Origin: Oscillospiraceae bacterium
GTDB lineage: Bacteria > Bacillota > Clostridia > UBA1381 > UBA9506
Assembly (NCBI GenBank): GCA_015068935.1
Contig: SVJO01000011.1
Coordinates: 1-41,344, forward strand
Reading direction: 5' to 3'
DNA: 41,344 nucleotides
Shown here in pieces: positions 1 to 8,017 of the stretch. The translations under genes were made by a program, and so were the position numbers. Position 1 is the stretch's first letter. The number at the start of each line of letters is the position of its first letter. The notes under the pieces are model-generated. The model saw nothing but the letters and a program-made list of their open reading frames with translations, did no database searches and was not told where the DNA came from.

Positions 1-72
1 CAGAGATTTTTCAATAGCATCAATAAAGCATCAAAAGGCATAAGGTTCAAAAGACCGAGTGCTATAAACGCC

Positions 73-591
73 TCAACGGTGGGAACAATTTGGACAGTCC
101 TTTTTATATGACATTGTCTCCAAAACCTCTGCCGTATCTGCGCTTGTAACAAGTCCTGCGTGTCCGTGCCGAAACAAAAGTGTATGAGTTGATTTTGTAA
201 CTAAAATATCACCTGTTTTAAGCGGAGGAAACTTAAGCGAAACAGTTTTTCCGTTTTTATCTTTTAGCACTTCCTTCTTTGTTACAGGAAAAAACATATA
301 TCTGCAGTCTACACTGAATCTTGAAAAATTCTGCTTTTGAAATTCTAAAAGCTCTTCTACTCCACTGTCTTTACTTAAAATATCACAAACAGCACTTTTT
401 GAAAGCCCTGTCTGCTCTTTTAAAATTATGTATTCGCTTTTAGTTATTCCGCCAGAGATTATTTCCTCAATATTTAATTTTTCCCCTTCTTTAAAATAAT
501 AGTCTCCATATTCTGATAAAAAAAGAACGGCAGATATTATAAATATAACCGAAACTGCGATTAAAATTATCTTCTTAAACCTTGTTTTCAT
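73..591 (-). CDS. Membrane-anchored permuted papain-like (NlpC/P60/YiiX-type) protein, possibly frameshifted
   Basis: The 172-residue product starts at an ATG preceded by AAGGGTG; a TTG-led extension upstream to 648 has no better site. Residues 7-27 form one hydrophobic segment after a basic start, so it is a signal anchor or signal peptide. The segment GDILVTK followed about ten residues later by RHGHAGLV resembles the entry to permuted papain-like hydrolases, where the His precedes the catalytic Cys. The frame stops about 35 residues after that His, before any expected Cys motif. In the next frame the DNA stays open from the A5 run (T5 at 101-105 on the given strand) to the window edge, so the gene may carry a frameshift or continue outside. 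The general fold assignment is moderate; substrate is unknown. It is divergent from the spoVAC pair. Confidence 0.55.
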   Translation of the reverse strand: MKTRFKKIILIAVSVIFIISAVLFLSEYGDYYFKEGEKLNIEEIISGGITKSEYIILKEQTGLSKSAVCDILSKDSGVEELLEFQKQNFSRFSVDCRYMFFPVTKKEVLKDKNGKTVSLKFPPLKTGDILVTKSTHTLLFRHGHAGLVTSADTAEVLETMSYKKDCPNCSHR

Positions 592-693
592 CTTTTCACC
601 CTTTCTTCTGCTTATTATCTCATATTTTTGAAGAAAAAACAAATACAAGTATATTTTATTAAAAAAAACTTAAAATAATATCGAGGTGATTAT

Positions 694-846
694 ATGAAAC
701 CTGGTACTTTAAAATATATTACAATAACGTTTGTTGCGTTTATTTTTCTTGTGATAGCCTTGGGATTTATTTCAGCAGACAGAAAAACAGATGAAAAAAA
801 GGCTGTTTTTTTAAAAAATATTACTGTGAGGAAATTTTATGAATAA
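694..846 (+). CDS. Small single-pass membrane protein upstream of spoVAC
   Basis: This 50-codon frame has a good ribosome binding site (GAGGTGA, 6 bases before ATG) and overlaps the start of spoVAC by 8 bases, which indicates translational coupling. Residues about 8-27 are hydrophobic (a single membrane helix) and the rest is short, charged and Lys/Arg/Glu-rich. I do not recognise the family. Co-transcription with spoVAC suggests a role in the forespore or spore membrane, but this is inference from position only. I found no confident promoter in the 100 bases between it and the divergent gene; a partial sigma-G-like -35 (GTATA at 649) has poor spacing to an AATAATA further on. Confidence 0.6.
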   Translation: MKPGTLKYITITFVAFIFLVIALGFISADRKTDEKKAVFLKNITVRKFYE

Positions 847-1285
847 CATGACAAATAATGAATATAAAAAATATGTAGACAAAAAAACACCTAACTCAAC
901 TATAATAAAAGACGTTTTCTTTGCATTTGTTATAGGCGGAATTATCTGCATAATAGGACAGCTCATCTCAGACGGATACACAAAAACAGGGCTTTCAAAA
1001 GAGCTTTCAGCTATTGCTACATCAATAACACTTATACTGCTTAGCTGTATTTTAACAGGGTTTGGTATCTATGACAGAATTGCAAAATATGCAGGTGCGG
1101 GAACAATAGTGCCTATAACAGGGTTTGCAAACTCCGTCGTTTCTCCCGCTATGGAATTTAAAAGCGAAGGTCTTGTTTTAGGACTTGCTGCAAAAATGTT
1201 TGTCATCGCAGGACCTGTTCTCGTTTATGGTATTGGCGCATCAGTCCTGGCAGGACTATATTATTATATTATCTCCATTTTTTAA
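839..1285 (+). CDS. spoVAC: Stage V sporulation protein AC, SpoVAC
   Basis: 148 residues, the family's usual length. SpoVAC is an inner-membrane subunit of the SpoVA channel that moves dipicolinic acid and calcium into the forespore and out at germination; B. subtilis SpoVAC itself is reported to be mechanosensitive. Visible hallmarks are the blocks GFGIYDRI, AGAGTIVPITGFANS and EFKSEGLVLGL, which match the B. subtilis protein closely, and four hydrophobic segments. The start at 839 overlaps the small gene before it and follows GTGAGG; an ATG three codons in is an alternative. Unusually, spoVAD and spoVAE do not follow: the gene meets the smc operon terminator tail to tail. Confidence 0.95.
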   Translation: MNNMTNNEYKKYVDKKTPNSTIIKDVFFAFVIGGIICIIGQLISDGYTKTGLSKELSAIATSITLILLSCILTGFGIYDRIAKYAGAGTIVPITGFANSVVSPAMEFKSEGLVLGLAAKMFVIAGPVLVYGIGASVLAGLYYYIISIF

Positions 1286-1315
1286 AAAAGAGCTGTGGCG
1301 TTTGCCGCAGCTCTT
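1282..1315 (-). terminator. Intrinsic terminator of the plsX-smc operon, possibly two-way
   Basis: A 12-bp stem (AAGAGCTGTGGC with GCCGCAGCTCTT, one G-U pair) closes a GTTT loop at 1288-1315. On the minus strand it is followed by a run of six U, so it ends leftward transcription after smc. The plus-strand tail is poor in U, so it is a weaker terminator for spoVAC. Confidence 0.8.
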
Positions 1316-1370
1316 CTAAGTTAGTGTTAAAAGATTTTATTAAACGATTACAATTAGATACATTCTTATT

Positions 1371-4300
1371 TTAGGTTATCTCACCGAGATTAAGTCTGAG
1401 TAGCTTTGAAACGCCTTTTTCCTGCATTGTTATACCATATATCGTATCGGCACATTCCATCGTACCGCGTCTGTGAGTTATCAGTATAAACTGTGTATTT
1501 TTGCTGTAATTTTTTATATAATCTGCAAATCTGTACACATTAGCCTCATCAAGCGCCGCCTCAATCTCATCAAGGAAACAAAACGGTGTCGGTCTTATTT
1601 TAATGATTGCAAAAAGCAGTGCAATCGCTGAAAGCGCACGTTCGCCACCTGAGAGCAGAGAAAGACTCTGCAGTTTTTTACCGGGAGGCTGAACATTTAT
1701 ATTTATTGGAGATTCGAGCACGTTTGTTGGGTCCCCTAAGGAAAGCTCGCCCGTTCCCCCTCCGAAAAGCTCAGTAAAGGTCGTCTTAAAATGCTTGCTG
1801 ATTTTTTCAAACTCCGTTTTAAAACGTGTTTCCATCTCCTTAATCATTTCTGCAATTATGCCGTTTAAGTCCTTTTTAGCCTCCTGTAAATCGTTGCGCT
1901 GACCTGATAAAAATTCATATCTTTTGCTGACTGCATCATATTCTTCTATTGCATCAACATTTATATTTCCAAGGGCGCGTATCTTGGACTTTAGCTCTGC
2001 TATAGCCTTGTTTACAGCCGCCGCACCGCCTAAGTCTTTTTTATACTTCTCGCTTTCAGAATAAGTAATTTCATACTCGTCCCAAAGCCTGTCTAACGCT
2101 GAGTCCGTCTCGGCTTCAAGTTTTTCTCTTTTAGCCTCCAGTCTTCCGCACTCCTCTGTTAAGGCATAGACCTTGTCTCTTGATTCTTTTGACATCTCCT
2201 GAACAGCTTTTGAATTTTGCTCGTGCTCAAGTTTAATTTTTATGCATTCATTTATTTCATCATTTATTTTCTTTGAAACAAGCGATGAGTTTTGCAGTTC
2301 ATCTTCTCTTTTGGCAATTTCATCAGTGAGCTGACTGTTTTTCTTTTCAATGTCGCCTATTTCAGCTTTTCTCAGCTCAATATTATTTTTTGTCTGCGAT
2401 ATTTCAAGCTCTGTTCCTGATTTTTTTTCGTCAAGCACAGTAATATCTTTTAAAAGCGATGATTTTTCCATTGTTTTTTCGACAATACTGTCAGAAATAA
2501 TCTCTTTTCTGAAAATCGCATCGCTTATCTCTTGTTCTATGCCCTCCAGCTTATTTCTTATTTCAGCAATTTCAGTTTCTTCCCCTTTGATTGCCTCTTT
2601 AGTTTTCTCCTTATCAGCTTCGTAGGCTTTTATTTCTTCTTTTATATTAACTGCATCTTCCTTCAATTTTTCAATTACATTTGAATAATCGGAAAGGACT
2701 GTTTTATTGTGTTCAATATCGTGCATTATGCCGACAAGGAGAGCCTTCTTGTCAGATAAAACCGCATCCAGCTCTTCTTCTTCCTCTGCAAGCTCCCTTT
2801 CTATAGCGGCAAGATTTAAAGCCTCTTCATTTAAATCTCTTAAATTTTTCTCCGTCTTTTCAATCTCTTCTTTAAGGCGGGCAATTTCCTGCTCTCTTCC
2901 TAAGATATTTGAGTTCTGGCTTATATAACCGCCCGACATTGTGCCTCCCGCATTTAAAACCTCGCCTGATAAGGTGACAATCTTAAACGCGTTTTTAAAT
3001 TTTCTCGAAATACTGATTGCATCATCAATATTTTTAGCAACAACACATCTTCCCAGGAGATTTTCTGCAATCTGAGAAAATTTCCCGTCGCACTCAACAA
3101 GGCTTGACGCAATAGCTAAAAACCCCTTTTCGTTTTCGACCTTACTGTATTCAAACTTACGGCTTTTAATTGCGGAAACAGGCATAAATGTTGCTCTTCC
3201 TATTTTTGCGCGTTTTAAATATTCAATCGCACATTTAGCATCATTTTCATCTTCAACTGCAATGTTTAAAGCTGCACTTCCCAAAGCCGCCTCAATTGCT
3301 GTTACATATTTTGGGCTGACGTTAAAGATTTTAGAAATGGGCCCGAATATTTTTGCTTTTTCAAGCTCTCCGTCACTTTTCGCCTTCATTATAAGACGCA
3401 CACTTTTAGGATATCCGCTGTAATTCTGCTCCATATCCTCAAGCATCCTATATCGCGTTTTCTTCTGCATCAAAAGAGCAGATGCCTCTTCGCACTCCCT
3501 CTTTTTATCCTGTGCACTTTTTGAAATTTCACGCAGTTTAGTGTTTATTTCAGTTGATTTTTCTTCACATACAGAAGTTTCCTGACGTTTTTCGTCGCGC
3601 TCTCTTATAAGAGCATCCAGCCTGTCTTGTGCGCCTGAAAGCTCTGTTTGTTTCTTATCTGTATCAATATAAATGTCTTCAAGTTTTCGTTCTGAATTTG
3701 ATATCATCAGCTCAAAATTTGAAAGTTTTATTTTATGGTCGGAAATGACAGACATTTTTTCCATGATTTTACTCTGCATTTCTTCTGCCCTAGCTGTTTT
3801 AAGAGAATTGTCAACATCTGTGTCGCGCTCTTTTGTGAGTTTTTCTATTTCCTCATCAATTGCGATGATTTCCGCCTTTAACCTTTCCTTTTCTTCTTCA
3901 AATGAGCAGATATCTCCCCTGAATGTTTCAATACGGGAAAGCGACTCTTCTATCTCGGCATTTATACGGCTTGAAAGTGTGTTATTGCTGTCAATCGTGT
4001 TTTGCATGACACCTGCTTCGCTTTTTAAAATACCATTATTTATCTCAAGCTCTCTTAACTGTCTCTGGAAGTCGGCAATTTTCTCATCATATTCTTTAAA
4101 TACGGCATAGACCTTTTCCTGTTCAGCATCAAAGCCCTCTATTTCCTCCTTGATTTTTGAGAGATGCTCTGTCACAATGCCTATATCTTCTGTTGTCTTT
4201 TTCACAACCTCTTTGTTTTTCTCTACAGTATTTATCGCCGCATTAACCTCATACACCTTTAATTCTTCTTTAAATTCAAGGTATTTCTTAGCTTTTTTTG

Positions 4301-4925
4301 ACTGCTTTTCTAATGGCTCTATCTGAGTTTCAAGCTCAGCTATGATGTCTGAAAGCCTTAAAATATTATCTTCTGTATGGCTTAGCTTTCTCTCTGCCTC
4401 ATCTTTTTTATATCTGTACTTTGATATACCTGCTGCTTCTTCAAACAGAATTCTTCTGTCCTCTGATTTAGAAGAAAGTATTTCTTCAACCTTACCCTGA
4501 CCTATTATCGAATAACCGTCTCTTCCGACACCTGTGTCCATAAATATTTCATGAATATCCCTGAGTCTGCATGTTGCTCCGTTTATCATATACTGACTCT
4601 CGCCCGATGCATACACTTTTCTTGAAATCACAAGTTCTTTAAAGTCCGAATTAAAAATTTTGCTTTCGTTATTAAGTGTTAAAACGACCTCGGCAAAACC
4701 CATCCTGCTTCTTTTTTCTGAGCCGCCGAAGATGACGTCCTCCATTTTTGCTCCTCTTAAGGATTTTGCGCTTTGCTCTCCTAAAACCCATCTTACAGCA
4801 TCTGAGATGTTGCTTTTGCCGCTTCCGTTAGGTCCTACAATTGTAGTTATACCGCCGTCAAATTTAAGCTCAATTTTATCTGCAAAGGATTTAAATCCTT
4901 CAGCTTTCAGACTTTTTATATGCAC
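1371..4925 (-). CDS. smc: Chromosome partition/condensation protein SMC
   Basis: 1184 residues, the normal SMC length. With ScpA and ScpB it forms the SMC ring that compacts and segregates the nucleoid. Order: N-terminal ATPase lobe with Walker A GPNGSGKS at 31-38, long coiled coil, hinge at roughly 500-660 (begins near SGYPKSVRLI, glycine-rich MSGGYIS near its end), returning coiled coil, and C-terminal lobe with the signature LSGGERALSA and Walker B FLDEIEAALDE. The start is GTG with GGGGGTGA five bases before it. It is the last gene of the plsX-acpP-rnc-radical SAM operon, 18 bases after the preceding stop. The rnc-smc linkage is usual in Bacillota, though ftsY does not follow here. Confidence 0.98.
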   Translation of the reverse strand: MHIKSLKAEGFKSFADKIELKFDGGITTIVGPNGSGKSNISDAVRWVLGEQSAKSLRGAKMEDVIFGGSEKRSRMGFAEVVLTLNNESKIFNSDFKELVISRKVYASGESQYMINGATCRLRDIHEIFMDTGVGRDGYSIIGQGKVEEILSSKSEDRRILFEEAAGISKYRYKKDEAERKLSHTEDNILRLSDIIAELETQIEPLEKQSKKAKKYLEFKEELKVYEVNAAINTVEKNKEVVKKTTEDIGIVTEHLSKIKEEIEGFDAEQEKVYAVFKEYDEKIADFQRQLRELEINNGILKSEAGVMQNTIDSNNTLSSRINAEIEESLSRIETFRGDICSFEEEKERLKAEIIAIDEEIEKLTKERDTDVDNSLKTARAEEMQSKIMEKMSVISDHKIKLSNFELMISNSERKLEDIYIDTDKKQTELSGAQDRLDALIRERDEKRQETSVCEEKSTEINTKLREISKSAQDKKRECEEASALLMQKKTRYRMLEDMEQNYSGYPKSVRLIMKAKSDGELEKAKIFGPISKIFNVSPKYVTAIEAALGSAALNIAVEDENDAKCAIEYLKRAKIGRATFMPVSAIKSRKFEYSKVENEKGFLAIASSLVECDGKFSQIAENLLGRCVVAKNIDDAISISRKFKNAFKIVTLSGEVLNAGGTMSGGYISQNSNILGREQEIARLKEEIEKTEKNLRDLNEEALNLAAIERELAEEEEELDAVLSDKKALLVGIMHDIEHNKTVLSDYSNVIEKLKEDAVNIKEEIKAYEADKEKTKEAIKGEETEIAEIRNKLEGIEQEISDAIFRKEIISDSIVEKTMEKSSLLKDITVLDEKKSGTELEISQTKNNIELRKAEIGDIEKKNSQLTDEIAKREDELQNSSLVSKKINDEINECIKIKLEHEQNSKAVQEMSKESRDKVYALTEECGRLEAKREKLEAETDSALDRLWDEYEITYSESEKYKKDLGGAAAVNKAIAELKSKIRALGNINVDAIEEYDAVSKRYEFLSGQRNDLQEAKKDLNGIIAEMIKEMETRFKTEFEKISKHFKTTFTELFGGGTGELSLGDPTNVLESPININVQPPGKKLQSLSLLSGGERALSAIALLFAIIKIRPTPFCFLDEIEAALDEANVYRFADYIKNYSKNTQFILITHRRGTMECADTIYGITMQEKGVSKLLRLNLGEIT

Positions 4926-4943
4926 TTTTTCACCCCCTATATC

Positions 4944-5951
4944 TTATTCTAAAACAAAGCTGCCGTATGGCACGTTCTCTCTTTGCAGTATTTCAATTTT
5001 TTCTATATTTTCCGATTCATTCAGTCTTGTGACATTTTTTTTCAAATGTCCTTTTGCAGTAGAAATATATCTTGGATTAACATAAATCCTTATCTGTGTT
5101 TTACCGCTTTTTTCTATCTCGCGGCATACTCTGTTATAAAACTTCTCGCCTTCAGCAAGCTCTCCTATTGATTGGTGAAACGGGCCTGCTACAACATCGC
5201 TTTCATCATTTATATTATCTGTCCCTAAAAGACCTACACGCAAAACAGTAATCCCTGCCTTTTCAAACATTTCCAATAGCTCAGCGCAAAGGCTCACTGT
5301 TTCCTCAAGTGTCATCGGATTGTATCTGCCCGAATTGTAGAGCTTTTCAAGTTTTGTATCTTTTATTGTGAGAGTCGGATAAATTCTCACACAAGACGGT
5401 TTTAATTCAATTATCTTTTTTGCTGTGTATATTGCACCTTCCCTGTCGTCTGAAAAAAGCCCCGTCATCATCTGCAGACCAAGCTCAAAACCAAATTTCT
5501 TAATAAGACGCGCAGCATTTTCTGACTGTGCTGCGCTGTGGCCTCTGTCATTTGCCGAAAGAACACTGTCAATCATACTCTGAACACCAAGCTCAATCGT
5601 CCTTACTCCGTATTTTTTCAGCATAACAAGTATTTCTTCGTTTATGTAGTCAGGACGTGTCGAAATCCTTACTGAGTCAACCTGACCGCTTTTAACATAG
5701 TGCGACGCGGTCTCTAAAAGCTCTCTCTGTTCATTTATGTCAATCCCCGTAAAGCTCCCGCCGAAAAAGGCTATCTGGACATCTCCTGAGTTTTTATCAA
5801 TCGTTGACAAATGCCTCTCTATTATCTCTTTGGCACGGCGAGCTGTCATAGGCTCAGACTGACCTGTAATTTTTCTTTGATTGCAGAAAGAACAGTCATT
5901 GGGGCAACCTTTATGCGGAACGAAAATCGGTATGTTTACATGCTTTTTCAT
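4944..5951 (-). CDS. Elp3-like radical SAM protein lacking the acetyltransferase domain
   Basis: 335 residues. The N-terminus carries a radical SAM cluster motif Cys-x3-Cys-x2-Cys at C16, C20 and C23, followed by FFGGSFTGID and RISTRPDYI, as in the Elp3 / coproporphyrinogen oxidase-like radical SAM group. It should bind a [4Fe-4S] cluster and S-adenosylmethionine. True Elp3 proteins have a C-terminal GNAT acetyltransferase domain; this one ends without it, so tRNA wobble-uridine modification cannot be assumed. ATG overlaps the stop of rnc by four bases, so the two are translationally coupled. Proteins of this type between rnc and smc are a recurring clostridial arrangement; the substrate is unknown to me. 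Confidence 0.85.
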   Translation of the reverse strand: MKKHVNIPIFVPHKGCPNDCSFCNQRKITGQSEPMTARRAKEIIERHLSTIDKNSGDVQIAFFGGSFTGIDINEQRELLETASHYVKSGQVDSVRISTRPDYINEEILVMLKKYGVRTIELGVQSMIDSVLSANDRGHSAAQSENAARLIKKFGFELGLQMMTGLFSDDREGAIYTAKKIIELKPSCVRIYPTLTIKDTKLEKLYNSGRYNPMTLEETVSLCAELLEMFEKAGITVLRVGLLGTDNINDESDVVAGPFHQSIGELAEGEKFYNRVCREIEKSGKTQIRIYVNPRYISTAKGHLKKNVTRLNESENIEKIEILQRENVPYGSFVLE

Positions 5952-6640
5952 TTTTCTCTGCTAAACCTTTCAAGCGCGCTTTTTGCAGCATTTTGTTCAG
6001 CATTTTTTTTGCTTGAGCCTTCTCCTGAGCCATATACTTTTCCGCCTATCAGCACCTCAACGGTGAAAACTTTTTTATGGTCAGGACCTGACTGTCCTGT
6101 TAAAGCATAATTTATATCCGTTTCGCCCGATGCCTGTACCGTCTCCTGCAACATGGTTTTATAGTCTTTAAAGCTCTTTCCGCTTACAGAGAGCTGTATT
6201 GTATCGTAAAGCTGAGATAAAAGCCATTCTCTTGCCCTATCTAAACCTGAGTCTAAATATATCGCGGCAATTAATGCTTCAAATGCATCGGCAAGAATTG
6301 AAGGTCTCGTTCTTCCCCCTGTCATTTCCTCGCCCTTTCCAAGCATGATAAAGTTTCCGAGCTCGATATTTTGTGCACAAAGAAAAAGCGACCTCTCGCA
6401 CACTATCTGCGCTCTTGCTTTTGTCAGCTCGCCTTCGGGAAGATTTTTGTAATTTTCAAAAAGATATCTGCTTGTGACAAGACTCAGCACAGAATCCCCT
6501 AAAAATTCGAGACGTTCATTACAAACTGAATTTTTACGTTTCTCATTTGCATATGAGCTATGAGTAAGCGCCGTCTCCAAAAGCCTGATATTTAAAAATT
6601 TATATCCGATAATTTCCTCAAACTCTTTTATTTTATTCAT
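5948..6640 (-). CDS. rnc: Ribonuclease III
   Basis: 230 residues. Cleaves double-stranded RNA in rRNA precursors and mRNAs. The N-terminal catalytic domain shows the signature NERLEFLGDSVLS at about 41-53, and ILADAFEALIAAIY with the second acidic metal-binding group. The C-terminal third (about 160-228) is a double-stranded RNA-binding domain ending in SSKKNAEQNAAKSALE. The start ATG follows AGAGGG by nine bases. It overlaps the next gene by four bases. A strong hairpin lies just upstream in the message and could be a processing site (see findings). Confidence 0.97.
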   Translation of the reverse strand: MNKIKEFEEIIGYKFLNIRLLETALTHSSYANEKRKNSVCNERLEFLGDSVLSLVTSRYLFENYKNLPEGELTKARAQIVCERSLFLCAQNIELGNFIMLGKGEEMTGGRTRPSILADAFEALIAAIYLDSGLDRAREWLLSQLYDTIQLSVSGKSFKDYKTMLQETVQASGETDINYALTGQSGPDHKKVFTVEVLIGGKVYGSGEGSSKKNAEQNAAKSALERFSREK

Positions 6641-6664
6641 AGGCTTGTCCCTCTTTTTAAATGA

Positions 6665-6693
6665 TTTAAGGCTGCGCAGGGCACAGCCTTAAA
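6665..6693 (-). promoter_or_regulatory. Hairpin between acpP and rnc (possible attenuator or RNase III site)
   Basis: A 13-bp stem (TTTAAGGCTGTGC with GCGCAGCCTTAAA in message sense, one G-U pair) closes a 3-base CCU loop. It lies between the acpP stop and the rnc start, about 25 bases before the rnc ATG. No U run follows, so it is not a classical terminator. It could trim or stabilise the acpP message or be cut by RNase III. Confidence 0.6.
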
Positions 6694-6700
6694 CTAAATT

Positions 6701-6928
6701 TTAAAGTAATTCCTTAAGGAAAGAAACTGCATCTGATACAGTTTTTATATTTTCTATCTCATCGTCAGGCATTTCAATGTCAAACTCTTCTTCCAAAGCC
6801 ATAACAAGCTCAACCAAATCAAGAGAGTCTGCACCGAGGTCATCTGTAAAAGATGTCTCCATTGTAATACTTTCAGCATTTACTCCGAGCTGCTGTGAAA
6901 TAATCTCTTTAATTCTTTCAAATTCCAT
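6701..6928 (-). CDS. acpP: Acyl carrier protein
   Basis: 75 residues, acidic, typical ACP. Carries growing acyl chains in type II fatty acid synthesis. The phosphopantetheine site is S35 in GADSLDLVE. The start is the ATG five codons inside the longest frame because GGAGG lies within those codons, correctly spaced. It follows plsX after 19 bases, matching the common plsX-acpP pairing, here without fabD/fabG between them. Confidence 0.97.
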   Translation of the reverse strand: MEFERIKEIISQQLGVNAESITMETSFTDDLGADSLDLVELVMALEEEFDIEMPDDEIENIKTVSDAVSFLKELL

Positions 6929-6947
6929 AAAATATACCTCCAAAAAT

Positions 6948-7961
6948 TTACTCTTCTATTTTTTCGTCAGCAGAAGAATTAAGAAATTCTCTGATTTTAT
7001 CATTTACATTAGTTTGTGAAAAAAGCATTGCGCTTTTAATTGCATTATGTATTGATTTTGCGTCTGAGTTGCCGTGAGCCTTAATCACGGGTCCATTCAC
7101 ACCCAAAAGCGGCGCACCGCCGTATTCAGATGCATCCATTGATTTTTTAACTTCTTTGAGCCCAGGCTTTAAGATGGCTGCTGCTATTTTTGTTACTATA
7201 CTTTTATAGAAAACATCCTTTAGCATATCAAAAAGAGTTATAGCAACACCTTCAATAAGCTTTATAACAACATTCCCCGAAAAACCGTCACATACTAAAA
7301 CATCTGCTTTTCCCGAAGGAACTTCTCTTGCTTCAATATTGCCTGTAAAGTTAATTCCCTTTTCAGCTTTTAAGAGTGCATAAGTCTCTTTTGCGAGCGA
7401 GTTTCCCTTTTTTTCTTCAACACCAATATTTAAAAGACCGACCTTAGGTGATTTTACACCGAAAACATTTTCACTGTAAATCGAACCCATATGCGCAAAC
7501 TGAACGAGATACTCAGGCTTGCAGTCAGAATTAGCGCCTGAATCAACTATAACAGTCATTCCGTTTTTATTTGGCATACATGCACCCAATGCAGGCCTCT
7601 TTATGCCCTCAATTCTTCCGAGCACCATGAAAGCTGCAGTGAGATATGCCCCTGTATTTCCCGCAGAAACAACGGCATCTGCCTCGCCTTCTTTTACAAG
7701 GTTTAATGCAACCACCATTGAAGAATCTTTTTTTCTTCTTACAGAAAGTGTTGCGCTGTCATCATTTTGGACAACCTCTGATGCATGCTTTACAGTTATT
7801 TTCTCTTTAGAATATTCCTCGTTTTCAAGAATTGATGCGATAGTCTGTTCATCTCCTACCAAAACAACATCGCAATCAAATTTATTTACCGCCATAACGG
7901 CGCCTTTTACTATTTCGCAGGGAGCATTATCTCCGCCGAAAGCGTCAACAGCAATTCTCAT
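6948..7961 (-). CDS. plsX: Phosphate acyltransferase PlsX
   Basis: 337 residues. Converts acyl-ACP and phosphate to acyl-phosphate and holo-ACP, the first committed step of phospholipid synthesis with PlsY, at the membrane surface. Family features: [14 protein letters not shown] at the start, the glycine-rich VSAGNTGA block, and [12 protein letters not shown]. The ATG at 7961 is chosen over an in-frame GTG two codons upstream because GGGGG is eight bases before the ATG and only two before the GTG. First gene of the plsX-acpP-rnc-radical SAM-smc operon; rpmF, often adjacent upstream, is absent and uvrC lies there instead. Confidence 0.97.
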   Translation of the reverse strand: MRIAVDAFGGDNAPCEIVKGAVMAVNKFDCDVVLVGDEQTIASILENEEYSKEKITVKHASEVVQNDDSATLSVRRKKDSSMVVALNLVKEGEADAVVSAGNTGAYLTAAFMVLGRIEGIKRPALGACMPNKNGMTVIVDSGANSDCKPEYLVQFAHMGSIYSENVFGVKSPKVGLLNIGVEEKKGNSLAKETYALLKAEKGINFTGNIEAREVPSGKADVLVCDGFSGNVVIKLIEGVAITLFDMLKDVFYKSIVTKIAAAILKPGLKEVKKSMDASEYGGAPLLGVNGPVIKAHGNSDAKSIHNAIKSAMLFSQTNVNDKIREFLNSSADEKIEE

Positions 7962-7988
7962 CTTCACATCCCCCTTATTATTATCTAA

Positions 7989-8017
7989 AGTATATTATAA
8001 AACAGGAAAAATATCAA
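7989..8017 (-). promoter_or_regulatory. Sigma-A-type promoter of plsX operon
   Basis: On the minus strand TTGATA, 17 bases, TATACT. The -35 overlaps the last codons of uvrC. It is positioned to start the plsX-smc message about 20-30 bases before the plsX start. Confidence 0.75.

Noticed and set aside
649-680. A sigma-G promoter for spoVAC (GTATA and AATAATA)
   Set aside because: The spacing is about 20 bases, not 17-18, and the -10 is imperfect.
3673-5085. Serine-rich open frames on the plus strand inside smc and the radical SAM gene (also 2350-2928)
   Set aside because: They are antisense shadows of the long coiled-coil gene; composition is biased and no start signal is present.
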